NCBI GenBank assembly: GCA_003290165.1
Contig: QNQO01000201.1
Location: 1,054,001-1,118,000, forward strand
DNA: 64,000 nt
Direction: 5' to 3'
From: Berberis thunbergii
Lineage: Eukaryota > Streptophyta > Magnoliopsida > Ranunculales > Berberidaceae
This document shows, piece after piece, positions 24,512 to 34,855 of this stretch. How positions within the stretch are numbered: position 1 is the first letter of the stretch; every line of letters begins with the position of its first letter. The position numbers and the translations under genes were made by a program. The notes beneath the pieces were generated by a model. It saw nothing but the letters and a program-made list of their open reading frames with translations, was not told where the DNA came from and ran no database searches.

Positions 24512-25109
24512 TGATAGGCCTCCTATCAGATTTACTTATACAAGAAGGAAGAATGTATCAAGCAATCAATAAGTGCTAGTTGCTGTTATGAGAATATGCA
24601 AATGCTGCTTGTGTAACTTGTTGAAGATTATGAGAATGTGCACATGCTGTTTGTGTAACTTGCTGAAGAAGAGTGCAAGCTATGCTAATTACTATTATGG
24701 GAATGTGCAAGTTGTGTAGCAGAATGCAAGAGGTGTTAATGAATACAAGTGTTGTAAATGTGGAATTAAAGTCATAGTGATGTAAGAGACACTATCTTAT
24801 AAATAGGCTTAGAACAGGAGGAAATAGAATTCATTCATTTGGTAAATCAATTGTACATTGAGCGTTGGCTCTTGAGGAGATTGGGGCATCTCGAATAGCT
24901 CTCACTTCACTCAATACAATTTCTTTGTTTCTATAGCACTTGTGTAGAAAGCTTTATGTTCAACATTCTTCTTTGCTATTTCTTGTTCAGTACTTTGTTT
25001 GTAGAAATAGCAAGCTTCAATTCATCAGACATTCTGACTTCTATCAAGATTTCTGGATAGTATTGCTTCCTATCTGCATAACATAGCAAAGCTAAGTCAG
25101 TTCATAACA
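24512..25109 (+). repeat. 3' LTR of the chromovirus-like element
   Basis: Preceded by the purine-rich tract TTTGGGGCGGGATAA. Same 598-bp length as the 5' LTR. Contains TATAAATA near 24799. Confidence 0.9.
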
Positions 25110-25393
25110 GTTAACCTTCTTTGAGTTGTGATCTACATTTTCATTTGCTTTGAAACTTTAGTTAGAATGGGTTGTCTGTATGTTATCTTGTATTTTAATT
25201 ATAATGCGGGTTATGTATTTAAGTTCTTGTACTTATTTTTCTTATTCTTGAAAAATGTTCCACACTAGGATCTGACTTTTATTTTTCACTTTGGATAATT
25301 TACATCTTATCTTTCTCTTCATTGTTAAGTCCTTGGGATAATATTAATTTCTGCTTTTACGCAGGCCATGTGACTGAAACATTTTTTGTGCAG

Positions 25394-25453
25394 AATGACA
25401 TGTCAAACATTTCCTTTCTGCTACACTGCCAAAAATTTATTGAATTTGTTCAG
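25394..25453 (+). pseudogene. RanBPM-like exon: CTLH-CRA junction
   Basis: Acceptor TTTGTGCAG. It encodes NDMSNISFLLHCQKFIEFVQ in phase 0, a very conserved family block. The following bases are GCAAAA, so the donor would be GC, and a weak one; the next exon begins GTT GGA in phase 0 after 4.7 kb of transposon-filled intron. Confidence 0.8.
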
Positions 25454-25661
25454 GCAAAAGACATCACCATCTTGTTCATTTTGTCGTATCATAATGACCA
25501 TCTCTACTTAGCCCATATAGACTTAGCCCATATAGAGTAGAAAACTCTCGTATAGTTTATTTCTATTTTAGGGGATAAACAGATCTTGCTTTTGTTTTTG
25601 CGTATTTGTCTTTGTGTGTGTATATCAGCATATGTGTGATATATGTACATACGAGCCCTTC

Positions 25662-25794
25662 TAGGGAGCGAGGGTAAGGGGCGAGGGATGGGTGTAACCG
25701 TTCATCATCCTCGAGATAAGCGACTTCGCACATCTCAAGGCAATTTTGCTTATCTCGAGGGGGATTGATGGTTACCCCTTCCCCTCGCTCCCTA
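25662..25794. mobile_element. Foldback MITE, TAGGGAGCGAGG family
   Basis: An inverted repeat of roughly 50-60 bp arms around a short spacer. The left arm starts TAGGGAGCGAGGG and reaches CTCGAGATAAGC; the right arm is its imperfect complement ending CTCGCTCCCTA. It is related in ends and layout to the foldback at 58422-58572. Confidence 0.7.
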
Positions 25795-26131
25795 AAATTT
25801 CTGATGTATATATACTAAACTTGATTATATTTATGGGTTAATTTAAAATACCCCTAAAAACAAATAGCTAATGAAAATTTGCCCCCCGAAAACATATTGT
25901 ATTGCTGTCTCCCCTTAGATTAGCTATCAACAACATCCTTTGACTGTTAAACCCATGGAGTACCTCATTTTGTTGACAAAAATACCCCTAGGTAAATGTC
26001 AACGCATAACTCGTGCCAAATCAGTAAATGCGCATTTCGAAAAAGATTGCAAGGTTAAAAAATATAGTAAAAAATAAAAGTAATAACGACCTTAAAAAAA
26101 CCCTCATCTTCTCCAAACCGGGAATTCTAAA

Positions 26132-26261
26132 GTGCACCGGCCTCCATGCCCGGTTTGGTGCTCGGCCCTACCAGGCACCATTGATGTTTATCGAGATATG
26201 AATTACACATCAATGGTTCCTGATAGGGCCGGGCACCAAACCGGACATGGAGGCCGGGCAC
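26132..26261. repeat. Near-perfect 55-bp hairpin
   Basis: Left arm 26132-26187 and right arm 26207-26261 are complementary with only a few mismatches, separated by 19 nt. The arms are GC-rich (CGGCCTCCATGCCCGGTTTG) in an AT-rich setting. It may be a nested foldback or, if transcribed, a long-stem hairpin RNA. Confidence 0.8.
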
Positions 26262-26579
26262 CCTAGTACTGCTCTCTCCAAACCCCTCCACCCCACCTGC
26301 AACATCACTTCCGCATACTCGACAACTTTGAACAAACCCCACCTACATTGGCTCACCAGCCACTGCCTCCCCCTTTGTCATCCCTCTAATTTCGATTCAC
26401 CAACCAACACTAGTCAACCCCCACCTTCCCTTCCACTCTTTGATTTCAATTCCCTGACCACCCCCTCTCCCTTTCCTCTTTCTAATTTCATCTTCTCCTA
26501 CCATCACTGGCTACCTCACTCTCCCATTCTACTCTCTGATTCAATTAGAGTGAATTTGTTGGAGTGTTGGTTTTTATCA

Positions 26580-27090
26580 ATTGAATATGGTGGAGGTGGG
26601 GATGATGTTTCAGGTGTTGGTGGCTGGTGGTTTTTACCAGAAAGGGATGGAGGGGTGATGATGGTTGTGAAAATGGGTTCAGGTGGGTTGGTACGATTCA
26701 GGTGTTGGTGGTGAAAGTCGGATGGGGTGGGTGGTTTATTCAGGTGTCGTTGGTGGTGTTGAGAGTGGGGTTGGATGGGTGGTTTGATTCAAGTGGTGGT
26801 GTAGAGAGTGGGGTAGGGTGGGTAGGTGTTGGTGTGGAGAGTGGGGTAGCGTAGGTGGGTGGACTGATTCAAGTGTTGGTAGGGGTGGTGGCGGTGTTGG
26901 TGCTGAGAGTGAGGTGGGCTTGGTGGTTTGATTCAGGTGTTGGTGTTGAGAATGGGGTGGGTGATTTGATTTAGGTGTTGAGGTGAGGTAGCTAGTGGTG
27001 GCGTTGGGATGTGCTTTGGGTGGAGCTGTAGTTGCAGGGTGGTGAATGGTGATGCAGGTTGGGGGTGGGATTAGTGGTGGTGGCTTGGGG
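26580..27090 (+). repeat. GT/GG-rich minisatellite-like tract
   Basis: Irregular repeats of GGTGGTGTTGG- and GAGAGTGGGGT-type units with strong strand asymmetry (almost no C on the plus strand). The open frames through it are composition artefacts. Confidence 0.7.
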
Positions 27091-27442
27091 AAGAAGGTTT
27101 TTTTTTAAATCCATTTTCAGCCATTGGATTTTGATGGTTGAAATTAACTTTTTTATTTTCATTTATACCACTTATGTTGCCTCAAAATACAAATTTTTAA
27201 AAAAACAATTTCAACCATTTGATTTCATCGTGATTCGGATTTATTTTTATTTTTATTTAACTACTCACGTTGTCTCGAGATACAACCTTTCAATACCAAC
27301 CCTTGAATGTTTGGGGGTATTTTGGTCATCAAAATATGAACTGTTTAAACTAGTTTTGGGGGGGGGGGGGGGCTGCAATACAATATGTTTTGGGGGGCAA
27401 TCCTTAATTAGATATTTGTTTTGAGGAGTATTTTAAATTAAC

Positions 27443-29072
27443 ATTTATATTGTTGTTGAATACGTACAAGTCTTTAAAGTTAGGCTTGTAACTTTTGTGG
27501 TGTTCTTATGCCTAAACTATTAGGAATCACGTTGGTTTGGGATCTCGAGGATCTTCTGAACTTCTGTTGAAGATGTTCAAGAAGTCTGAAATGTTTGATA
27601 GCGTATTTAGTGCCTCATGCTATTTGATGGAATTATTGTTGTAAAGGAATAACCCAAAAGGATTCTCGAAGTTTAGTCATGCAAGTGTGCATTGGGGTCC
27701 GATTAAGGCAGCTCTTTGACATAAATAGGGTGACCTAATATCGCAAGTCCCCCGTCAAGTTTCCTACTTACAACTCCTCCCTTAGTTGGATTTATCACCA
27801 CCTTTTAAATCTATGAGATTGCATCTTCATCTAGTTTGGAGGAGTTCGTCAATAATTTACTGAGATCCTATCCCCTCGTACCAAAGAAAGTTGCTTGCTC
27901 ATAGAAAAAGCTAACTACAAACACCCGAGTTCGCACAACCTGTTGGGTACGTCATAAGCAATTGGATGCAACATATTCAACTTGAATCCTTGTTAGTATT
28001 TGTATAATTGGTATGAGAGTTGGTAGGTGGCCATTGGGCTTGCATTATATTGGAGAATTGGAGCTGATACAAATTGGAACAAGGCATAGTTGGAAGTGGA
28101 GGTTGATGCAACAAGTTTGAATCAAAAGAACAAGACATGATTTGTTACAATTGTGAGATGATATTTCTACAGGGTTCTTAATGATGGGTATCACTGTCCA
28201 CAGCTTACCTCTTCAGGTGGAGCTATTTCACCTTTTGGTCTGATGTGTGTTTTGTCAGGCTTCAGTTGTCCGCAGCATAAAGCATGTATCTCTAGCTTGA
28301 GTTGTTCTTGGCAATACAAGGATGGTCTTGTGGTGATTGAGGTTTGTAGGGACGACGTGGATAGGCTTGTGTGCAGGTGAATATGATTAACAAAGCATCC
28401 ACAGGTGCACTGTGGTAGATTTAAATCTTGAACCGATCTCCTGGCATAATTCATGCTAAGATGTACTTTTTTTAAATAAAACTTTGTCATTGTAAGTTTG
28501 ATGCACGTCGCAACGACTCTCGAAAGAGAAAGAAATATGTCTCTAGCCCTCAATGAAGATTGAGCACGCCTCTCCCAAAAGTACAAACTAATGTACATTA
28601 TCACAAGTTCTGTTCCTTGTTTCTTCTCCAAGGCCCATTGTATGAAAACCTATTTTGCCCTCTGAAGTGTTCCCTCCTGAAAACGTGTTCCGCCTGCTCA
28701 GAGTCCAAAGACACAACTCTGCCTCCACAGTCGTACATATTCTCATTGCTAGCCAATTCTAATATCATGATTTCTGAAGCTGGACATTAAATAATTCGAC
28801 TATTGGTGTCCAGTTGCTTTTGAAGATTATGTTTTGCTCTCTATACTGCTCAATTCCACCAAAGAAAAAGTTGCAGCTCAATGAACAAAGAAACGCTGTA
28901 AAAAAACACATTCTCGCTATAGTTTCGTCAACTTTCAGTAAATTCCCCCCACCACCACCGTCGCCGCCGCCGCCACCACATACACACTCTTTATTATGTG
29001 TTCATTGCATATTTTACCTGTTTGTAGTAACTACAGAACTGTAATGGGGTGTTCACAGTACCTTTGTTTAAT
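27443..29072. other. Intronic stretch without recognised feature
   Basis: No exon of the RanBPM-like gene and no terminal repeats were recognised. The 146-codon minus-strand frame at 28191-28631 lacks any family motif. A short CCACCACCACCGTCGCCGCC simple repeat lies at about 28945-28980. Confidence 0.4.
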
Positions 29073-29080
29073 TTTATGCA

Positions 29081-30136
29081 CAGTGTAGTTAAGGCGTTGA
29101 GGCGGATGAGCTTGAAAACGCCTCAGAGGTGAGGCGGACGCCTCACTTCACTGAGGCGGTCTTTAACATTTTTTAAAGATATTTTATTATAATAAATTGA
29201 AACACATTTAGATAAGTAATATTCATCATCATTTTGATAACTTGCATATGCCAATATGTACAAAAAGTCATACAATTATTTAGAATTGAAATGGAAACAT
29301 AATAAAGCTGCATAGCATAACAAAAAGATGCACTACATAAGTGTACTTAACTTGCCTATCCATTAAATCACTAAAAAAGAAACACACAAGAAAAACATCA
29401 AAGCATAATGTAAACTAGTTCATCAACTTCTCATTGGTTTAACTTTGGAAATTTGAAACAGTGTTTGAAAAATTAATGGTTGAATTTGAAATAGTATTTG
29501 AAAAATTGCAATTTGGTGAGGCATCGCCCAGCATGTCTTATTGGTTTAACTTTGAAAGTTTGCGCCAAATATACTAAAATATTACGATCCATACACTGAA
29601 ATATTACTTATTATTGTTTATTGTGAAAAAAAAACGCAGCAGAACAAATCATATAAAAAAAGGAGCATAAATCATATAAAAAAACACATAACAGATCATT
29701 AAAAAAAGGAGTAGAACCAATGATATAAAAAAGAGTAGAACGGATCATTAAAAAAAACTGCAGAACAGATCATATAAAAAAACACAGGAAGGAGAGGGAA
29801 GAAGAAGAGGAAGGAGGAAGAAGAAGAGAGAAAACATTCTGATATAAAAGAGGCAACACCTAATTTGAAGAAGAGGAACTTGATTAGAAGGAGAAGAACA
29901 CACACAACAACAACAATAGCCCCCAATGAGTCGTTTTCTTGTCTAAAACTCTAAATACCCCTCTTTTAACCTTAAAAGACAAGTGGGCTGCAATAGACTT
30001 TTGGTTTTTAAGTTGTAAATGGGCTGAGGCGGTCCGAGGCGGACGCCTCACTTCACCGCTCCGCCTCGCATCATTTTGAGGCGTTTTTTGCCAAAACGCC
30101 TCGAGGCGCGCCTATGCGTCCGCCTTAACAACACTG
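29081..30136. mobile_element. hAT element, GCCTC-rich family, copy C (1056 bp)
   Basis: Left end CAGTGTAGTTAAGGCG; right end reverse complement CAGTGTTGTTAAGGCG. Perfect 8-bp target duplication TTTATGCA at 29073-29080 and 30137-30144. It is almost identical to copy B, implying recent activity. The insertion lies directly before a RanBPM-like exon: only the duplicated TTTATGCA plus TAG separate the element from exon start 30148. No transposase frame, so it was mobilised in trans. Confidence 0.9.
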
Positions 30137-30147
30137 TTTATGCATAG

Positions 30148-30234
30148 GTTGGAAAGCTAGAGGAGGCTATTGCATATGAAAGGGCCCAGCAGAAAAAATT
30201 CTACGGTGTTCCATCAGTGGCGCCTGCACTTCAG
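30148..30234 (+). pseudogene. RanBPM-like exon: CRA domain start
   Basis: Encodes VGKLEEAIAYERAQQKKFYG and VPSVAPALQ, phase 0 on both sides, donor GTACAT. The family core (VG.LEEA..Y.R..LAKF.G) is recognisable though diverged. Its natural polypyrimidine tract has been pushed away by the hAT insertion immediately upstream. Confidence 0.8.
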
Positions 30235-30761
30235 GTACATTTGTGATATCTCGTAGTTTTTTTTTTTTTTTTTTTTGGTTAAGAAAATAAAAGAAAGGCA
30301 AATCCCAGAATTTTACAAAGCGGTAAAGTCAAACTTTTTTAATTTATTCATCAAAGCCCATTTTCGATACTTTCGGAGTTGGCTACACAGATTTTGGTTC
30401 TCCAATCAATGCGGTCTTTCCACATATCTTCGTCTATTCCAAGTTCAAGTATGTCTTCCTTCACTGCTTTCATACAAGTTTTCAACGGTTGCCCCCTCCG
30501 TCCATACCCTCCATTAACTTGCCAAAAATAAATAAATTAAAGAAGGGGAAAGAAAAATATGTTTTTGCCTAAATTTATTGTAAAAGCTCCTGTCCAGTAC
30601 GTATAAATCGACCAACAAGAGCATTTATTGCCCAATTTTGTGAAACTTTAAAAGTGCAAATGCTAACCAGTGTCATTCATGGATTTACTTCAGCTGCATG
30701 CTATATAAAGTAGTTTATTGGTGATTAAATTTTGGTGCCTTTCATTTGTTATCAAATCCAG
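30235..30761 (+). other. Last intron of the RanBPM-like locus
   Basis: Flanked by GTACAT and ATCCAG. It contains a run of about 20 T near 30255. No other feature seen. Confidence 0.6.
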
Positions 30762-31073
30762 GATTCTGTTGCTTCACTCGCATACGAAGAACCTTTGAAG
30801 TCTCCTTTCGGATATTTGCTTGGCATGGAACATCGGGAGCTTGTTGCAGATGCAGTTAATGTCATGGTCTTGTTAACAAACCCTGTCTTACAAGATCCAA
30901 GGGGAAACATGCACTCACGCCTGGAGAAGTTACTGCAACAGCTGACAGCTTGCTGCTTGGAGAGGAGGGCCATGAATGAGGATCAGGGAGAAGCATTCCA
31001 GCTGCACAAATTTTGCGTAGTGCCAGTTGGTAACTGGATGTTCTTTTTCACCTCCCAGTGTTCCTTGTCCTAA
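30762..31073 (+). pseudogene. RanBPM-like terminal exon: CRA domain
   Basis: Encodes DSVASLAYEEPLKSPFGYLL, then HRELVADAVNVMVLLTNP, LEKLLQQLTACCLERRAMN and EDQGEAFQLHK, well conserved CRA sequence, ending at TAA 31071-31073. After LHK the tail is hydrophobic and unlike the usual short basic C-terminus, so the last residues may be read-through of an altered splice site. Confidence 0.85.
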
Positions 31074-32660
31074 CCAGCTAACCTTTCCTTTCTAAACACT
31101 GCATGCATCAATCAGACCGGTTCCAGCTGGTGGGAAACCAAGTAGAAGCCCCCTATCAAATTGCGTGCAGTTTCACAATAATATTTGATCAACAAAAAGA
31201 AACAAGAAAAAAGAAAAAGAGAGATGCTGTATGTTAGTCTTTATGAGCTTTGTGAACTCTTGACAAACAAAATTCTTGGTCCAATTAGTGGATCATAACC
31301 AGGTTACATTAAGGTGTATGTACATAGTCTTATAAAGTTCATTGACAATGGTGTGCTGCATGTTCCTAATATCGATATTGATCTAGTTCTTTTTGTTATG
31401 AATCTTTGACTTTGAAAATCATAAAACTGAACCATCTGTTTACTCCCTGTAAAATTAAGCGAACATCTTAACTAAATGCCAAGTTTCATGTCCTTGACTC
31501 GGTGAATGGCTGGTCAAGACTCTAGATTACAGGAACACTGCAAATGCTTTCATTCATTCATTCATGAAGTAAGGTATCCGTAAGATTGTGTCATACCATT
31601 TTATTAGACATTCTTTCTACTCCATGAACTTTGACAGCACGGGAGACAGTTTCTATTTAATGGTAATTTTGTCGTAAGCAAAACCTTATACCCTATGGTA
31701 GCTTTTTAAATGATGTACGTATATTTATATTTTGAGTCATGATCCAACAAGTTGGCTTTGACAGAATTGATTATTTAAGTTGCGAGTTGAAGGAGATCCG
31801 ACGAGGAAACATGGTATATTGGTTGTCACACCAATCAAAAGTCCATTAAGTGTGGACCACAAGCATTTAGATGCCCCAATTCTAGCCAGCCCGCTCCCAT
31901 GGCCTGTTTTCTAGCAAAATTCTAGCCAGCCCGCTCCCAATTCTAGCAAAACTCATTTAGATGACTTCATTTTGCCCGTTTTACATGGTATATTTCCAAG
32001 TAATAAACAAAATTTAAATTTTTATTTTATTTTCTGCTACCCGCCAATCAAAGTAGTAGCGCATGGCAATTAGAACCTATGAAGCATAACATGAGTTGGC
32101 AGTGTGTTAATGTTTCAGAATTATTGTATGCAATCGATCATCCCAAAGAATACAAAATTTTCTATATCCCATTGGATATTGTAAATCCACGAAAATTGAC
32201 AAAATATCAGAAGATCCTCCCAAAAAGTAGTAAATTCCAAGCGAGTGAATGAAGCCTTACCAGAGGCTGCTTCGATTTGTAATATAAATTACAAGGATGG
32301 CGATGTGCGTCAATTTGTAGTGAGACATAGGACGACAACCAATGGGGACGAAGAATTGAGTTGTGTTTTGGTCTGTTAAATTGTTATTGTTTTTCCTTTG
32401 AATTTGTTAATATGTGATGGACTTTGGTGTAAGCTAGAGGGACCGGATGCCAAATTGGCAATAAAGAGCAGAGACCATAGACCATAGACCATAGACGACC
32501 AACACCAAGTCCAATCCAGGTCAAAAACTGGATCCACAACGTGCTGTGAAGTAGTAGTATGGTATGGTATGAAAAAGAAGAGATGTTAGGGACAACCAAC
32601 CCAACCAAATCCCTCCCTGCTTCAATCAAATTGACAGAGTATTATTTTCTATTTTTTGGG
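31074..32660. other. Intergenic region between the RanBPM-like and bZIP-like loci
   Basis: No coding feature recognised. A local duplication of TTCTAGCCAGCCCGCTCCCA occurs at about 31879-31940. The right part holds the upstream region of the bZIP-like gene; no clear TATA box was found before its leader. Confidence 0.5.
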
Positions 32661-32679
32661 TTTTAAAAATGCCTTTGCC

Positions 32680-32798
32680 TTTCTTTGCAACTTGCAATTC
32701 ATTCCACTTTACACCTCTTCTCTCTCTTTCTGTTCTTTCCAAATCCAAAACCCCTCCTTCACTTTCTAGGGTTCTTCTTCTTTACTCTTCAAGATCTG
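32680..32798 (+). other. Probable 5' untranslated exon of the bZIP-like gene
   Basis: A pyrimidine-rich leader (CTCTTCTCTCTCTTTCTG, AGGGTTCTTCTTC) ends at AGATCTG followed by GTGAGT at 32799. The matching acceptor would be TTCGACAG at 34829-34836, 19 bp before the ATG. An untranslated first exon is inferred from composition and splice signals; the transcription start is uncertain. Confidence 0.5.
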
Positions 32799-34836
32799 GT
32801 GAGTACCCTTTCTTCTTCTTCTTCTTCTCTATTTCATTGTCTGTATATTGTGTTGCTCAGTGTTAGATGTTACCCACATTTGGTTGTTTTGTTTTGCTTT
32901 GCTTTCAAGTTTCCAAGCTTGAAATCTTTTTCCTTCATTTATACACTAATTCTTTTAAATTTTAATACAAGGTTTTGTTTTTGTTTATCTCTGAAACTTG
33001 GCAGTGTTGCTTAAATCTTTGTGTGATCAACTGTTTTAAGCTTAGTTATTGTTTTAGTTTAGTAGAGCAACTCTATGTGGTTTTTAAAAATCTGCTTGGG
33101 TAATAATGCTGCTGAAACTAGGATGATATTGGAAAAATCAAGTTTCCACTACTTTTTTAGCCGAACTAAAATGTTGGCAACTTAATGACGTCATGTGAAG
33201 TAATGAGTCATGTTTTGAATACCCCATTATGTGAAGATGATGTTGTGGTGAATGAGATGGCTCAAAGTCAAAGGTATTGCATCTCTTACCTTCTGAATAA
33301 TTAATCATGTTTTAAATAGATGGCATGTTTGAATAAGGAGTCGGGTTTAGGGAAATGGAATTGAGTCATGGAATTCAGAATGAGAATCGTCTTATACGTG
33401 ACAACTGACCCAGGTCAACAATAACTGCGCTTGCTTTGTGAAATTAACGTTCATATCTCATATGGATTCATTTGAACCAAGCAATATGTACTCCTTCAAG
33501 GTCAGGAAACTCTTGGGAGAGGACACATTTGGTTGGTCAGATTCAGAAGCCTTATGAACAAATTTCATGGTAGAAGACAGTCTCAGATATAACATGGAAG
33601 GGATTGGATAGCGGCTTTGAGGGGACGTTCTGGAAAGCAAAATGTTTTAATGATGGAGAAAGCATGAAAATGAAAGGCTGGCAATGGGGCTAATCAGAAG
33701 ACTAAAAGGGAGAATCCAAACTAGAGGAGAAATGGATGGTATGTAAAGGAACCTGTTGGGAGGTCTGATGGATATTGCACATCAGAAAGTAAATGTCAAT
33801 TTTATTCTTCTTCAGGAACAAGGCAAGTTATGTTGTTCAGCGGTTAGAGAACCTGAGGAAGTTTGTCAATAGGTGGAGGGAGTGGAAATGCTTAGAAGGG
33901 AACAAAATAAGGTTTATTATAAGAAAGTTTCCAATATATCAGAGGATGATATGGGTGGCACAGCAAGGAAGGTGCTGAGCATAGGATGTGGGTGGCAGAA
34001 ATCTCTCTCCTGGATCCTTAATGAAAGCAGTGCAAAGGAACCTTCTCCAGTCTCTAATGTAGAGATTTTTGATGAAGCCAAAGGCGAAGTCAAAACTTAA
34101 GATGGGGAGTGGACAAGGACATAATTTTGGTGTTAATTTCAAAATAATTAAGGAGATGAGATAAATCAGGTGACGCCTTAGGAGATAACTTAGTTGCACA
34201 GTCAAATTTTAGCGGAGGATATACAATTTCCTCTGTTTGTTTAGTTTGTAAAAAGTTAAATTCAGGATGGTAATGGCCCAAACTAGTGGAGCAAACCACA
34301 TTTTAATGGGTTCAGGCTTAATTTGCAAGCTTGAAAGTTGAAGAGTCCAAGAGGCTTAGAAGGCTGATTTGACCTGATCCTACTCGTAGCTCAACATACA
34401 AAGATACCTGCCAACAATCAAGTAATTAGTGAACGTATGAGAGATATTTTTAATTAGTTCCTTTCTTTTCTATCTCTCATCAAGACTTGAATTGACACTA
34501 GTTTGTACCAAAATCTAATACTTGTGGAGACACCAAAGCTGGATCTTAGCTGGAGAAAAAAAATTGTATGAAACAGGACAACTTAATAACATATATAGAG
34601 AAAATCAACAATGTTAGGGACTGGGGAATTCGGATTTAGTAGTTTTCCATTGTTGTGGCTTAGATTTTGATGGAGGCTTGAGCTTTTTCTTATGGGTTGA
34701 AGATTCCTGTTGCAAATGGTTTTTGTTTTTTGTTTTTTATTTTTTGTTTTTGTTTTTTTTGCTTTTGTGTGAGTGTATGTGTGTCTCCTAGTTAGATGTT
34801 AATGATGTTTTCCTTTTCATTTATTCTTTTCGACAG
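32799..34836 (+). other. Probable 5' UTR intron of the bZIP-like gene
   Basis: A 2-kb intron with GTGAGT donor and TTCTTTTCGACAG acceptor. A TTC microsatellite follows the donor and a TTTTTG-rich tract lies near 34720-34760. No coding block or transposon end was recognised inside. Confidence 0.5.
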
Positions 34837-34855
34837 CCCCAACTTTGTTAATCCT

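Larger units (their letters stand above)
18388..25109 (+). mobile_element. Ty3/gypsy chromovirus-like LTR retrotransposon with nested hAT
   Basis: Structurally complete: LTRs of 598 bp each (18388-18985, 24512-25109), TG..CA ends, primer binding site at 18990, purine tract before 24512, and flanks GTTGA/GTTAA (4 of 5 target-site bases). Order: gag with zinc knuckle, protease, RT, RNase H, integrase, chromodomain-like tail, which defines a chromovirus. At about 5.65 kb without the nested hAT (19243-20310), its size fits the Reina clade (inference). The LTRs differ at roughly twenty positions by eye. Coding lesions: a frameshift near 19076, TGA in the zinc knuckle, TGA at 21967, a deletion after the RT catalytic motif, TAG near 22427, a shift at 22909, TGA at 23482. 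It sits in an intron of the RanBPM-like locus. Confidence 0.9.
25837..27442. mobile_element. Mutator-like or other long-TIR element (1.6 kb)
   Basis: Terminal inverted repeats of about 70-80 bp: left GTTAATTTAAAATACCCCTA, then AAAACAAATAGCTAAT and GCCCCCCGAAAACATATTGT; the right end is the imperfect complement. Inside are a hairpin at 26132-26261, a C-rich segment and a GT/GG-rich minisatellite (about 26580-27090, units like GGTGTTGGTGG). A G-run of 14 sits at the right inner TIR. Long TIRs favour Mutator-like, but no clear 9-bp duplication was found and no transposase is present. Confidence 0.6.
4079..31073 (+). pseudogene. RanBPM-like SPRY/CTLH/CRA protein locus, probably a pseudogene
   Basis: Family role (known): RanBPM/Gid1 proteins are scaffolds of the CTLH E3 ubiquitin ligase, built from SPRY, LisH, CTLH and CRA domains. 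Recognised exons in order: SPRY 4108-4457, 8048-8193, 8385-8474, 8908-8953, 9222-9298; linker and CTLH about 13855-13964, 15719-15787, 25394-25453; CRA 30148-30234 and 30762-31073. Most junctions carry GT..AG and keep phase. Lesions seen: the SPRY frame has no ATG after the TGA at 4105; the first intron joins phase 2 to an exon needing phase 0; the 13855-13964 exon shifts frame; the 25453 donor is GC; the LisH segment could not be found. Introns are filled with transposons. Lesions in three separate exons argue for a pseudogene, although base-call indels in the assembly could mimic some of them. Confidence 0.8.

Noticed and set aside
26247..26714. 155-codon frame in the long-TIR element
   Set aside because: Arises from the C-rich to G-rich biased tract; residues are low complexity with no domain.
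28191..28631. 146-codon minus-strand open frame
   Set aside because: No family motif and no homologous neighbour exons. Treated as chance.
32685..33014. 109-codon Phe/Leu-rich frame over the bZIP-like leader exon
   Set aside because: Produced by CT-rich leader and the TTC microsatellite after the splice donor; not conserved in the family.
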